64,000 nucleotides of DNA from Atrina japonica (taxonomy: Eukaryota > Mollusca > Bivalvia > Pterioida > Pinnidae): contig BROG01000561.1 in NCBI GenBank assembly GCA_030159075.1, forward strand, positions 432,395 through 496,394, given 5' to 3'. A program made the translations under genes and the position numbers. Positions 24,078 to 34,807 of this stretch are shown here, in pieces (the first letter of the stretch is position 1; the number at the start of each line of letters is the position of its first letter). The notes beneath the pieces were generated by a model. That model searched no databases. It had not been told where the DNA came from and was given only the letters and a program-made list of their open reading frames with translations.

Positions 24078-24680
24078 AACAAGAGGCCCAAGAGGGCCTA
24101 AATTGCTCATATGAGAACCATCTACAAATGTGGATAAAAGACCAAGAAGAATATGTACATTGTACATGTAACTATAGGCTGATCTGGCCAAGAAAAATAA
24201 ATATTGCTAGGGGAGATAATTGAGGACATCATTAAAAAATAAATGAATATGACAAAGTCTGAAAAGACCTCAAAAATTAATATCCATGTTGATCACTCAG
24301 AAATAAACCATTTTTCAATTTATGCAGTGGTTCTTGAGAAGAAGATTTTAAAAGAGGAGTACCTTTTGGGACTTATTCTGCCTTACCCTGGATCCACCCC
24401 TGGGCCAATGTGGCTGAAAACTACAAACTTGGTATATGACCTTGAACACTTGCTTCCTGTAAATTTTCGTCAAAATCTCTTCAGTGGTTTCAGAGAAGAA
24501 GTTGAAAATATGAAAAGTTTATGTATATATTATTTGTATACTGGGACATGTATATTGTATGCTGATTGACCAGACAGTCAAAGGCTAAATAAATAAGCAA
24601 AAAAAAAAAAAAAAATGGACAGACGCCTGATGAAGAGTGATCACAATAGCTCACTTGAGCTTTTGGCTCAGGTGAGCTAA
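24078..24680 (+). mobile_element. 0.6-kb relative of the 10471-11943 element
   Basis: Starts AACAAGAGGCCCAAGAGGGC and ends AGCTCACTTGAGCTTTTGGC followed by TCAGGTGAGCTAA, the same start word, terminal hairpin and CTAA end. It keeps one GTGGTTTCAGAGAAGAAG module and a CTGGATCCACCCCTGGGCC segment also found, inverted, in the 61164-62683 element. The frames at 24243-24569 and 24490-24783 fall inside and are not genes. Confidence 0.65.
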
Positions 24681-25119
24681 CAAAAATTGGGTCAGCTATC
24701 AGTTCCATACATACAGGACAAACATGCACAAATGTACAAGTTTTTGCAGGTAGTGCAATGTTATGTATATGCATATGTAACATTGTACATGTATGTTATA
24801 TGCAGTTACAGTGAAACCTGGTTGCACAGGACACTATTAATAAGACAAAATTGCTGATTAATAGAAAAAACTAAGATGACAAAATTACTATTTCAGTCGG
24901 CGATTTGTGCAATCAATGAGCGTTGTTCAAGTCACATCAAGCAAATCTTTTTTTCTTTATTTTTGGCCTTAACTGATATTTTTAAAATGTACTTGAAGAT
25001 ATAGCTATAGAAATTTATAAACTGTTCTATATGAGTTTCAATTATCTGGTTCCAATTTTGATAAAAAGTTAAAATCAGAAACACACAAAAGATCAATTAT
25101 TTTTTTCTCAACAGGTACA

Positions 25120-25395
25120 TGTGTATTTAGGCTTTTTTCTGCCAATTTTTGGGAAATGCCATCTACAACACAGCTGGGCATTTTAATGTGAGTTTGTGTC
25201 AAATTGGGAAATTTTCTTGGCAATCACATAAATCTACATGCAGTGGAATCTCTTTTATAAATGCATGTCCACTTGCATTTATCTATTTTTTCATCACAGG
25301 CAAGGTCAGACTCTACACAAAATTGGGAATGTTGTTTCATCAAACTGGGAAAAAGATATGTATTTTGCATTAGGAATGGGATCAGCCCTGTGGAA
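25120..25395 (+). repeat. Dispersed repeat family H, copy 2
   Basis: Second copy of the repeat seen at 4686-4940. The copy carries extra GCATTTATCTATTTTTTCATC-type sequence. Frames at 25149-25477 follow the repeat and are rejected as genes. Confidence 0.6.
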
Positions 25396-25791
25396 AATAC
25401 ATCAAAAGACCCAACTGACAATGATCAATGGTGACCGTGGGTTTTTTTCCAACAATAAACCAGGCCCTTTCAAGTAAGAAATATGGAGAAAAAGAACCTC
25501 ATAACCATCCTGAAAACATCCCTGCTCCATCTCTTTGTCCTGACCCCTACACAAATGGGGGCCGAGCTATCACTGTATTCTTCTGTGATCTTTTTATTTC
25601 AGGAAGATTGGCTAATTCTGTCATGATCAGTAATCAATTGTTGACCTGCCAATTTCACACTGCATCAAGTACACACAGGGATAAAGTGTTTCAATTAATA
25701 TCTTTTACCATGATTCCTTGTAGCACCATTTCTGAAGTACTAATTATTCTAACTGCAATCAACTATTAAACCACTAACACACACTTTCATC

Positions 25792-25942
25792 TCAATACTG
25801 TTCAAGCATCCAAGAGTAAAACAAATTAACTGCACATCCAATTACTGCTGGATATAAGATATTATGTGCATCCAACACGGATGGTGTGGAGGTCAAATGA
25901 CCCATCAATGACCCGCTACTCATGCCATACAACACTTTGATG
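25792..25942 (-). CDS. Weak candidate terminal exon, unrecognised
   Basis: On the minus strand CTGTTCCCTGTTGACCTAG could be an acceptor; 49 open codons follow and end in TGA, reading for example GMSSGSLMGHLTSTPSV and VIGCAVNLFYSW. There is no obvious polyA signal. The stretch also holds clustered nuclear-receptor half-sites (25890-25914), so it may be regulatory rather than coding. Treat as a possibility only. Confidence 0.15.
25890..25914. promoter_or_regulatory. Nuclear-receptor half-site cluster (DR5 plus inverted repeat)
   Basis: Reads AGGTCA-aa-TGACCC-atcaa-TGACCC. The two TGACCC form a direct repeat spaced by five, the spacing preferred by retinoic-acid-type receptors; the first pair is an inverted repeat spaced by two. 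A further AGGTCA lies at 25945-25950. It is ~2.4 kb from the putative start of gene 2 and inside its first large intron or downstream of it. Confidence 0.4.
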
Positions 25943-26792
25943 CTAGGTCAACAGGGAACAGATAAAAATGAATAATTATCATACATGATCCCCAGATTCT
26001 AATCACTTAAACTTAGAGTATAATGGTGATATGCTTACAGAAGCATAATAGTACACACAATAGCCAGCCAATCAGAGAGGACGGTAAAAATATTGGTAAT
26101 TTGGTACCAAACTTTTGTATTTTTAAAAATTATTCTCCAGGTTTTTGTAAATACATGTATATATAATATCATCATTATGATTATAAAGAATTTCCAAAAT
26201 TATCTGAAGGAAGAAAAAGAATTAGTACTAAATAGTAGAGAGCTTTAACTTGGTGAAGAAATCTTTTATTTAAATTTGGGCAGATTTAGGAAACTGCAGT
26301 GTTCTAGCTAGTGATTTTTAGCTAGAAACCCCAACCAACCCCTTACATCAATTACCAGTACCTGCCCTGCCTCTCAGTTGTACTCCCAACAGAATATTAT
26401 TATGTTTCCATGTTGACATGCCCATTTTCAATAAATGAGTCAACAAGTGTCTAAAATTCTTAAACATTGTATATATATGGTCCACAAGGCTCATTTGTTT
26501 TTCTTAGGAAAATGATGCAAGTGCCTCTTAGTCTTACAGATGTGAAAAGGTGAATCCCTTTTCTAAGAAAACCCTGCACCTCAAAATTTCCAACTGAAAC
26601 ACATTTATGAATTATGCAATATTTGTCTAAGATCTAGAATGTCAAAAGAAATAAGAGTATATACATCATATATACATCAGTTAGCAGAACAAAATTACAA
26701 ATAAATACCCATTGTTTACATACAACCCACTACCATGAGAGATTTGAATTATGGTATACAACACACTCAACAATTATTCAGTTAATACATGT

Positions 26793-27003
26793 ATGGTGAC
26801 AGCCAGTTCTCAAAGGAGGAGGAGATAACCCTGGTTACAAAGTACCGGAGAAGAGACTATCTGTCTTCCGCAAGTAAACTGGCAAACTTTCTCACCAAAA
26901 TCAGCTAAAGTTCCAGCATGGCTCAAACCTGAACTGACCAGAAATGAGAAATTGCATGGTTCAAAGCATGATGCTCTAACCACTCAGCAATGGAGATCCC
27001 TGG
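26793..27003 (-). mobile_element. tRNA-headed SINE, minus orientation
   Basis: Read on the minus strand, the head at 26960-27003 (TGAGTGGTTAGAGCATCATG) is A-box-like and is followed by 'gaaccatgcaatttctc...ggtttgagcc', a B-box-like word. The body (CAAGTAAACTGGCAAACTTT, AAAATCAGC on plus) recurs at 27237, 31078, 49487, 52985 and 62333. Resembles molluscan tRNA-derived SINEs; precise family not assigned. Confidence 0.6.
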
Positions 27004-27236
27004 GAGATATAAGTATAACATAGAGAGAGGGGTCTGTCAATAATTACAGCTGTAAAATGATCAATAATTCTGATTATGAGTATTAAAAGAGATGAATAAA
27101 AATGAATCTATTACAATTTTACTCTTTGCTAAAAAAAAAAGCAATTTAATGACATGTAATTAAATTTAGTATATTTATTACTGTTTTGTGTGTGTGTTTT
27201 ATGCAACACACGGTCACCATATATATTTTTGTAAGT

Positions 27237-27420
27237 ACAGTGACGGCCAGTTTTTAAAGGTGGGGAAAAATTAACTGTACCCTATCCTAAGAGACCATCA
27301 GCTATCTCCAAGTAACCTGGTAAATTTGTTTGCATTTTTTAATTAGCTTTAGTTCCTGCAGCTAGGTATAGACCCAGCATTACAGGTAAGAGACCAAAAA
27401 ATGCTCAAAGCAATACCTAT
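27237..27420 (-). mobile_element. SINE copy, diverged, minus orientation
   Basis: Shares 'gtgacggccagtttttaaaggtgg', AAGTAACCTGGTAAATTTGT and AGCTTTAGTTCCTGCAGCTA with the copy at 26793. The tRNA head is badly eroded. Confidence 0.5.
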
Positions 27421-27833
27421 ATGCTGATTGCATTCGGTTAATAAAGAATTGAATTAAGCAATATACATGTAATGACTCCAGAGGATAATGATGTTGATTC
27501 TGTCATAAAATTTTTGGTAACAAACCAGTTTAATTTGAATAGAAGGACATCAAATTATACCGTCAAAGTGGGCTTAAGTTGTGTGTCACTGTGATACGAT
27601 GAGTAACATTGACCAGGTAATTGAAAGCCTCAGGTGAGCTAAATTGTGCACACCTTGAACTTGTCAAATACCTTTTATAACTAGATACACGTATTAGACA
27701 ATTATTTTATATACCTATCAACCAGTCAATCAAAGTAAATATGTAAAGTGATCTTTAATACACATAATTTATATACATCTATCAACTCTGAAAAATTTGT
27801 ACATTAAGATTTTGACTTGTCTATTCTACAAGA
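27421..27833. other. AT-rich spacer
   Basis: Contains an isolated TCAGGTGAGCTAA (27629-27641), the terminal word of the 10471-type elements, without the rest of the element. Nothing else recognised. Confidence 0.4.
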
Positions 27834-27935
27834 TCAATCTTTGTGACAGATAGTATAAACGAGATCTCTTTTAAATTTTTTAGAAACACTGTTCTTCCAC
27901 TCAACAAAACAACCTGACATTTCAGCTTTCGAAGA
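27834..27935 (-). CDS. Putative exon 2 of gene 2, unrecognised small protein or N-terminus
   Basis: The minus strand gives acceptor GCAGTTAGTTCTCCTTAG and then 33 open codons ending in TGA. Joined in phase 0 to the ATG at 28273-28275 it would encode a 34-residue peptide starting MSSKAEMSGCFVEWKNS and continuing basic (SKKFKRD). Alternatively the exon is only 22 nt, using the CAG|GTTGTT donor, and the frame continues in exons further left. The first reading would be a microprotein, the second an ordinary N-terminus. Nearby CpGs and the promoter-like segment upstream support transcription here. I recognise no family. Confidence 0.4.
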   Translation of the reverse strand, partial: SSKAEMSGCFVEWKNSVSKKFKRDLVYTICHKD

Positions 27936-28272
27936 CTAAGGAGAACTAACTGCGACGATTAAGCTTGTAAACCATCAATTGAACGACCTATCCATATCAT
28001 TACCGTCTTGTTTTACATCGCGTGCTTTTGTTTACTTCTTTTCGCGTGAGTTCTATAAATAGCTATCAACTTCAATTCCAACTCCTGTCTGCATGAATAT
28101 TACTCAGAAACTGAACTCAAAGTCTTGGACAGTAACTACTATATTTGAAATGATAAATCTCGATTCTGATTGCAAAGAATTAAACGTTAGACAAAAATGT
28201 ACATGCAATTTAAACTCACTATAAATAGGATTATGTACACACGCGGTAATTCATCGTGAAGAGATAACTTAC

Positions 28273-28275
28273 CAT
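28273..28275 (-). CDS. Start codon at the 3' end of putative exon 1 of gene 2
   Basis: The minus strand reads ACGGTGTCAAAATG|GTAAGTTATC: an ATG directly followed by a near-perfect splice donor. Exon 1 would then be all 5' UTR except these three bases. Its 5' end is not defined; the CpG-containing segment to 28720 is the likely promoter and leader. This arrangement is known in animal genes but is inferred here from sequence only. Confidence 0.4.
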
Positions 28276-28720
28276 TTTGACACCGTTACGTTTGCTGCAA
28301 TTGGTTTTCCGTGTTTCAATCCAATCTATTATTAATTAGTCGATTTTTCTAATGTTATCAGGCGGCACAATACGGCTTATTCAGACAACTAGATAATTCG
28401 CTTCTTTGATGAAGTGCATAACACGCTTCATTCAACTCTACACACAATGATTTGGTCTCCATTAATGAATATTCATACGCACCGGCCCGGAACTATGGAT
28501 AAAGAAAGTGTAAGCTGAACAAGGTGCGTGGTATGACGTAGACTATAGGCCTACAACTGAAACAAATGAACGCGTAACAATGTAGGCCGTCAGAGATTTG
28601 TTTGTCGCTGCAGTAACTTAGTCACGACTCTGACCTACATAACGACGTCATTGACGAACCTCACAAAATGTCAAGCACTGGAATTTCGGTATAACGGTAG
28701 TGTATTAAAAGACGCATAAG
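28276..28720 (-). promoter_or_regulatory. CpG-containing promoter-like segment
   Basis: CpG is rare across the window but frequent here: for example GGCGGCACAATACGGC, ACGCACCGGCCCGG, GGTGCGTGGTATGACG, GAACGCGTAAC and CGACGTCATTGACG. The last contains the CRE-like ACGTCA. An ATTAATGAATATTCAT octamer-type site lies near 28463. Position immediately upstream of the ATG-GTAAGT junction fits a minus-strand promoter. Two TATAAATAG boxes on the plus strand (28054-28062, 28220-28228) might serve divergent transcription. Confidence 0.4.
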
Positions 28721-30618
28721 CTATAGTTTTCCGATTTGTGAACTAGTGAAATAAAAAAAAAAACAATATAGGTAGCAAAAAAGTTGTAAATAATTTACTT
28801 GTGCCTGTTTTGTATAGTCATTTTTTTGTATTGGCAAATTAATTAAGAAATAAATCTAGTCAGTAATTATTTATTTTACCACCAGATATCAATATTATTA
28901 GCTGTGGATCCAAGGGTATGTATTTCACCTACAATAGACATGGGCCTACAGACAGTTTATTTCTCCACAGTGTTAGGAAGTATTGGGGGCGGATATCTGA
29001 CATTTGTATTTGTACCCAAATCTGTTGGTTTTTATTGATATTCCCTATCACCTTACAAGTACGGCTTAAAATTTTAATGCATATATGTAGCTTGGAAAGT
29101 CTATAAATTGTAAAAAAAAAAAATCAGAATGCAGAATGAAGTTTTATGAGGATAGTGAAATTTTCATATGTAGGCTTAGTTTTTACAGTATATTTCAGAA
29201 ATACTTATTAGAAATCTGTCATTTTAACAAGAGAATTATGATGAAAGTGAGCAGATTTATTCGTTAGGCTTTATTTCAAGTGAACTGGATATTTTAAGAA
29301 AAGTTGTTTATAAAATTTCAGGCTGTCTTAGTAAGTGATAATCAGATAATGTGATTTTACTTTGAATATGTTATTCTGATCAAATTATCAAATTAGTCAA
29401 AGTCCAATGTTGTCTAACTAGGTCGAAGTTATACATTTTAATGAATACTTTAAAGGAAACAGTATTTCATTATCTCTTTTTTCAGCTGTCATTTTGATAT
29501 AGGATTTTGTATTATATCTCTAACTTTTAGAAAGTGAAATTGCTGAATCTACATTATATTCAAGGTAAAAATAAAAATTTCTATTTAGGTGTTCCTTTCG
29601 CTGTTTAATTACATTTACATTAATTCAATGTGAAAACTGCTTGTACTTACATAACATTAACGAGAAAACAATTAAAGGCATTATTAATTATCAAAATGCT
29701 GTTATAAGAAGGAATATGTCAGATTAATTCAGCCGTCTTCCTTATGTGACATTTCACACATCTTACGTACATAAACTAAACATTCCATACACTGTGTAAG
29801 TACATATATGTCACCCTTGCTTGATGTTACCGGATGACAAAACACTGAATTGATAAACAAGTCAGCATAGCTTAAAAAGACATTTGTATCACAACATGGT
29901 GTATTGAGTACAAAAATCCAACAATTACTTTAATTGTTGACAAACTGCATATTCATTTATAATTAGAAATATTAAATATAAGTATTGCATTTAAAGAATG
30001 TTGATATTTCCTTAAAGAAGTTTATTTTAATATTAGATACATACGACCATGTCTTTTAGTTGTTCAATTTGTCAGGTAGTGAGGTAAGATCATATTTTAC
30101 CTGTAATTATAATTACTTGATGAGTTGAACATAACGACATCACTATACAACTACATTTAAAACGACAATATTTCAGAATTTTGCCCCACACGCTTATGTT
30201 GAAGGTATTCAGGCTGATGTTTTGATAAAAAAATATATATATCCCACAATTTTTAACATACACTGCATATATTGCCTTAAAATGAATGAAATACACTTAC
30301 AGCTGATATTTTTTTCATCCGTTAAAGAATTTAATGTTAACTTGCCCATTAATCACATTTGATTTCTTTTCACAAATCGTGACATTATAACATTTTTTTT
30401 CAATCCTGGATTATTTAAATTCCTATTTTTATTTGTATAAAATATGGAAAATTCGAAACTTTTCATACAAATCAAATATTCCATTTGACAGTTTATATGC
30501 CTTTAAATGATGTTTTTTCAGAAATTGTCGTATGTAGATAAAATTTCTGCTTAAACTCGTGCTTTTAGCAATTTTTTGGGTGAGCATAATTACATCAAAC
30601 TAAAACATTAAAATTAAG
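28721..30618. other. AT-rich spacer with one doubtful plus-strand segment at 28860-29040
   Basis: At 28878-29040 a plus frame of about 60 codons without early Met (for example LAVDPRVCISPTIDMGLQTV and VLGSIGGGYLTFVFVPKSV) stays open and ends in TGA. It overlaps both a possible donor (CCAAGG|GTATGT) and an acceptor (TTTATTTCTCCACAG), so the two readings conflict. No gene is called. Confidence 0.3.
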
Positions 30619-30712
30619 TTTAACTCTTTCAGCCCCTAAAGACACATTTGGACTAGTCTAAGTCATTGATTTATAGAAGAGTCCATAGTTTTTCAAGGGT
30701 TGATGAGTTAAC
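30619..30712. mobile_element. MITE family G copy
   Basis: TTTAACTCTTTCAGCCCCTA at the left, CAAGGGTTGATGAGTTAA at the right. Core ACACATTTGGACTAGTCTAA and TATAGAAGAGTCCATAG match the copy at 23893. Confidence 0.75.
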
Positions 30713-31077
30713 AAGCCTATAATTCATCATATTTCTGGGTTTATTTGCTTTAGATAAGGAACTCTCAAAGCGTGTGAGGTGCTCATGTTCTTTTTTCGCC
30801 TACCATTAAGTTGCAACCGTTCTTGAACAATCACATTATTATAAAAAATGTGAAGTGTTTTTCAATTCAGAAGAATTTTCATTGTAAACAGGAAATGTTT
30901 AGAATGAAAATGTATACATGTAAATATATTCTGTTTTTCTTGTTATGTAAATATCTCTTGTTTTTTTTTTTCTATACATAAATAATATTTTCTACCACTA
31001 TCTTTATATTGATGATGTAAAACTGTTTATAACTATTGATCAAATTAGTGTTAATCATATTAACACCTAGTTTGTTA

Positions 31078-31284
31078 TGTCTTGGTGTTTTACACCACAC
31101 TCAATGTGGTTACAATGTACCCATGAAGAAACCACTGACCTTCACCTAGTAAACTGATAAATTTCCCAACAAAATCAGCTTGGGTTCCAGTGGGACTCAA
31201 ACCCACGCTAATCCGAGGTCATAGACTTCATGGCTTAAAGTGTGATTCTCTGACCAGTAGGTCAAGGACACTCCATTTGCACCT
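31078..31284 (-). mobile_element. tRNA-headed SINE, best-preserved copy, minus orientation
   Basis: On the minus strand the head reads GACCTACTGGTCAGAGAATC (A box) and, ~40 bp on, GGGTTTGAGTCCCAC (B box), at tRNA-like spacing. The body follows, ending TTGAGTGTGGTGTAAAACACC on minus, a tail motif also present at 49487. This resembles V-type molluscan SINEs (inference). The frame at 31190-31426 is antisense reading of the SINE. Confidence 0.7.
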
Positions 31285-31372
31285 TGAAACAAGTTGGTGC
31301 ACTGAGATTTTTAGAGCAAATAACAGGTATCTCAGGTTAATATTCATATACTTCTTGTTGACCTCGCACCCA

Positions 31373-31452
31373 GTTAACCCATTCATCCCTAGACACATTT
31401 TGGAAAGTCAATGTTATTTGTTCTAAGTCGAGTCCATTACTGTCCAGGGATA
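31373..31452. mobile_element. MITE family G, diverged copy
   Basis: GTTAACCCATTCATCCCTAG then ACACATTTTGGA; the right arm (GAGTCCATTACTGTCCAGGG) is shortened. Confidence 0.55.
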
Positions 31453-31705
31453 TATTAAAATCAAAATAAGTCTGTGAACCCTTTCTTGACCTGGAAGAAT
31501 TTGAATTTTAGCTAACAAAACATAACGCTAAAATTACAGCAAAAGTAGTCATTTCTACTTGTCACTTGTACATAAGAGGACATCAAGTGAAGAATACAGC
31601 GTTTTTCCGTGGACTTTGAACATATTTATACTTTTTTGTTTTGTTGGTTGTATTTGAATTTATTAAATAAAATCAAACAGCTTAATTTTGCACCAAATAC
31701 ATTAA

Positions 31706-31874
31706 ACAGTGGAACCTATATTGAGAGACCATACCATCTGCTGCTCAAATTTGGTCTCTCATAACAGGTGGTTTCTTAAAAAGGTTTTATCTAAAGGATT
31801 ACTCAACTGACTACAGTAGTTCTCATTTTGTGGTATCACAAGACAGGTGGCCTCTCAAGACAGCTTTCACTGTA
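31706..31874. mobile_element. MITE family A copy
   Basis: ACAGTGGAACCTATATTGAG at the left, inverted as CTCAAGACAGCTTTCACTGT at the right; inner GTCTCTCATAACAGGTGG and CACAAGACAGGTGGCCTC show the double-fold structure of the family. Confidence 0.8.
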
Positions 31875-32173
31875 ATTTACATAAGTGTTTATACCGGTAA
31901 ATGAATTGTCCGGATATTTCCGGCTACAGCTCTAAAATTTTGCCAGATGTTTATAACATACTGGAGGAGCGCATGTCCATTGGATTTTGATTTTTTTTCC
32001 AAATGGTCTCAGAATGACAGGTAGATGGACTTTGTAATTTTTTGGTATTCGTGTTTACTGCAGTTACACTTATTTAAATGTTGTTTTGCATTAAGATGGT
32101 CTTTTTTAACAGGTGCCCTTTATGTAAAGGTGCAGCAGACAACTTTCTTAGCTGTAGGCTATAAACATTCTAG

Positions 32174-32188
32174 AGGTCATTTTGACCT
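32174..32188. promoter_or_regulatory. Perfect palindromic nuclear-receptor element (ERE form)
   Basis: AGGTCA-ttt-TGACCT, the full inverted repeat with 3-bp spacer used by steroid receptors of the estrogen-receptor type. A 15-base match of this kind is rare by chance, but binding is untested and no gene start is adjacent. Confidence 0.4.
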
Positions 32189-32404
32189 GACAATTCATCA
32201 CAGATCAAATTTATAAACTTCAAAATTTCCTTTTAAATACACTACATGTATGTACTTATAAAATGTTACATTCTTAAGTCTTCAAGGTCAATATCTTTAA
32301 TAACACACTCTCAAACTTCCTCTAACAACATATAAACATAATCCACAATGAAGCGCTCATTATTTGAATGCATGGGTGTGAGTTCATCAACAAATCTTCC
32401 TAAA

Positions 32405-32587
32405 TACAGTCAAACTTGTAGAATATAAAGGCCACCCAAAACAACATCCAAAAGTAGCTGTTATAGATAGGTAGCCTTTAAAAAGAGGTTTATTGATTAT
32501 AAAAAGATAACAAAGGTTATGTGTAAATGACCTTTATAGACAGGTGTCCTTTACACAGAGGTGGTCATTAATGCAAGTTTGAATGTA
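32405..32587. mobile_element. MITE family B, full-length copy 3
   Basis: TACAGTCAAACTTGTAGAAT at the left and ATGCAAGTTTGAATGTA at the right are inverted repeats; core AAAAAGAGGTTTATTGATTA and GATAACAAAGGTTATGTG match copies 1 and 2. Confidence 0.8.
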
Positions 32588-32619
32588 CATACATGTACAT
32601 TTACTTGTGGTGATCTAGT

Positions 32620-32910
32620 GGTAACAATTACCCCACAAGCTGGAGATGACAACAGTTACAGGTAAAGTGACACAAATTTTGACTTATGCCATGGACTGGT
32701 GCTGAAGCACATGAGATTTCTTAATGAGCCATGCCCACCATGATAAAGGACCTTTGTCTTTAGTCCTGTACAAAAGACTAACACTTCCTAACCCTTTTAC
32801 ACAAGGAATCTATATAGTGTGAGCATTTCTGTTACTTTAGACCGGTCTGTTATGGTTTATGGTCATATGGGATTCAAAGGTTAAGCTAAGCACTCGGCAA
32901 TCAGTAGCTA
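32620..32910 (+). repeat. Dispersed repeat family I, copy 1 (SINE-like)
   Basis: Starts near GTGATCTAGTGGTAACAATT (A-box-like), followed by AAGTGACACAAATTTTGACT, CATGAGATTTCTTAATGAGC and AGGACCTTTGTCTTTAGTCC. Related segments occur at 34808, 35025, 49745 (inverted) and 58115. Probably a tRNA-type SINE, but the B box is unclear. Confidence 0.45.
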
Positions 32911-33099
32911 ATGAAAATTAAAAAAAATCTTTGGTTTGTATATTCAAACCAACGCCTTATGCTTGCTAGTTGAACATTTTAACATACTTTTTTTCTGCCA
33001 GTTCCACAATATTCTCTACTGAAAAAGATGCTCACAATCAAAATGCCCATTTTTCTTACTCAAAAGATACTGACAAGATGAGTTCCCCAAATGTGAGCA

Positions 33100-33340
33100 A
33101 ATCACACTCACAAACCATTACAGCTGTGTACCCCTGGGTGAAATTGACACACAAACCGTTAAAGCTGCAGTACATACCCCTGGGTGAAAGTTGCTCACAA
33201 ACTGTTAAAGCTGCAGTACATACCCCTGGGTGAAAGTTGCTCACAAACTGTTAAAGCTGCAGTACATACCCCTGGGTGAAATTGGCACACAAACTGTTAA
33301 AGCTGCAGAACATACCCCTGGGTGAAAGTTGCTCACAATT
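33100..33340 (+). repeat. 46-bp minisatellite, about five units
   Basis: CCCCTGGGTG recurs at 33131, 33177, 33223, 33269 and 33315, exactly 46 bp apart. Unit: TACCCCTGGGTGAAAGTTGC, then TCACAAACTGTTAAAGCTGC plus 'agtaca'. Open frames on both strands (32970-33233, 33056-33244) translate the repeat and are not genes. Confidence 0.95.
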
Positions 33341-34332
33341 AAAAGTGTCTAAAAAATAACTGATGAAAAAATGGCACTCACTTGTGCAGCAATGGTCAGA
33401 CAAACAGCAAACTACTCTTGACCAAAAAGGTATTTATAAATACAAATGTATATATCTATGTATACAATCCAAATCCTAAAATGCTCACAGTAAAACACAT
33501 CTGGGCCTGGCACCAAAAAAAAAAAAAAATTTAGAATTTATTATGAGAATATTCTCAACTTGGCCTATTAGCCAATCAGATTTCAGGATTAGCCAAAATT
33601 AAGTAAAATTCTGAAGTTTGATGGAGCTGGGCCCTGTACTTGTGGCCACTCATTATGGATACTTAATATGAATTATGTATCCATTACAGCCTCAAACACC
33701 TCACAGTCAGTATAACTGTAAATACATTGTGGACCAAATTTTGAAGTATATCTAATATCTACTTTATTTCCAGTCAGATATTAGAACTTGTTGGTGGCAA
33801 AGTGTTCAATTAAAATATATGGGCCATCTTTTCTGTTAGGTTGTAAGTACTTTGTAAAGAGATTTACATGTAACTTTGAAATATTTCAACTGATATGATT
33901 CAAAGACAAATTTGGCCAAAGTTGTAGCCATTACATTGCTAAACAAAAACTATGACCTATTTTTTATCTTAAAAAAGAGTTAAAAATCACAAATATAACT
34001 TGTATACGAATTAATGATTTAACATGAAAGGGGGTAATTAAATTGCTAATGTTTTCTGCTAAATCATTTAAGATTCAAAACTAGGAAATTTTAAATTTCT
34101 AATTCAAATATTTATAACTTTTTTTTAACTTCAGTATTTAGCATGATCAGAGCAAACACTTGGTATATCAATAAATTCAGGACATAGCATTTACGACAAA
34201 ATTTTTTCCATTCCAATGACTTTAAGAGACCCGCCTATGTATGTATAAAAGCTTAGAATCTAGGACAATTGTTAGATATTGTACCTACGATATAAGTAAA
34301 CAACGCCAAGTTACCTAGCTTGTCTACCTGTA
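33341..34332. other. AT-rich spacer, no gene called
   Basis: Has a 15-base A run at ~33516 and GAGAATATTCTC, a 12-bp palindrome, at ~33546. Nothing else recognised. Confidence 0.4.
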
Positions 34333-34345
34333 TGACCTTTGACCT
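34333..34345. promoter_or_regulatory. DR1 nuclear-receptor-like site
   Basis: TGACCT-t-TGACCT, a direct repeat with one-base spacer as bound by RXR/HNF4/PPAR-type receptors. Another exact DR1, TGACCT-a-TGACCT, is at 58710-58722 beside a gene 1 exon. Function not shown. Confidence 0.3.
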
Positions 34346-34684
34346 ATTTTGTTATCTTGATGAAAAATGTTTAATACATTTTCCTTTAACAAAGAGTATC
34401 AATCTATGCCAAATGTTTCTGTTAGATAATAACGGTGAACAATGTTTTACTTTACAGTAAAAATCTTGAACAAATCAAACCCTGCTGTATCAATAACCTG
34501 TTGAAACAAGTTTCCATGTTAAGAAATTAAGATGCACTTCATATATTTAGATTTATCTTAAGATATATATGTACAGTCAAACTGATATACAAATAAATCA
34601 GAAATGAAACATTTAACCATGTTGTTCCTCGCCTGTTCACACCTTCTTGAAAACTCTTCATCCTCTGCACATGGCCAGTAAACT

Positions 34685-34711
34685 AAGTCTCCAAAGGAAG
34701 TTTGGAGACTT
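34685..34711. repeat. Perfect 11-bp-stem hairpin
   Basis: AAGTCTCCAAA, loop GGAAG, TTTGGAGACTT. Too short for a standard animal microRNA precursor; no terminator role is expected in a eukaryote. Confidence 0.6.
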
Positions 34712-34807
34712 GTTTATTTTACTTTTAAATATTAAATGTTTGTTTCATGGTCACTTTTACATACTACCAAGAAATTTTTCATTTATATGGAGATGTCACA
34801 AGCTTTG

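Larger units (their letters stand above)
25396..26792. other. Mixed spacer with a GC-richer stretch at 25480-25960
   Basis: The 113-codon plus frame (25428-25769) begins inside repeat H and crosses a possible donor (TTTCAAGTAAGAA near 25468) and acceptor (CTTTTTATTTCAG near 25601). I cannot tell whether any of it is coding, and no family is recognised. Other content is AT-rich. Confidence 0.3.

Noticed and set aside
25428..25769. 113-codon plus frame
   Set aside because: Starts inside dispersed repeat H and crosses possible splice sites; no family signature.
26490..26580. Possible 25-nt microexon of gene 2 (TTTTCTTAG ... CATCT|GTAAGA on minus)
   Set aside because: Phase can be made to fit, but exons this short are easily found by chance; no independent support.
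31190..31426. 78-codon plus frame
   Set aside because: Antisense translation of a SINE head and adjoining MITE.
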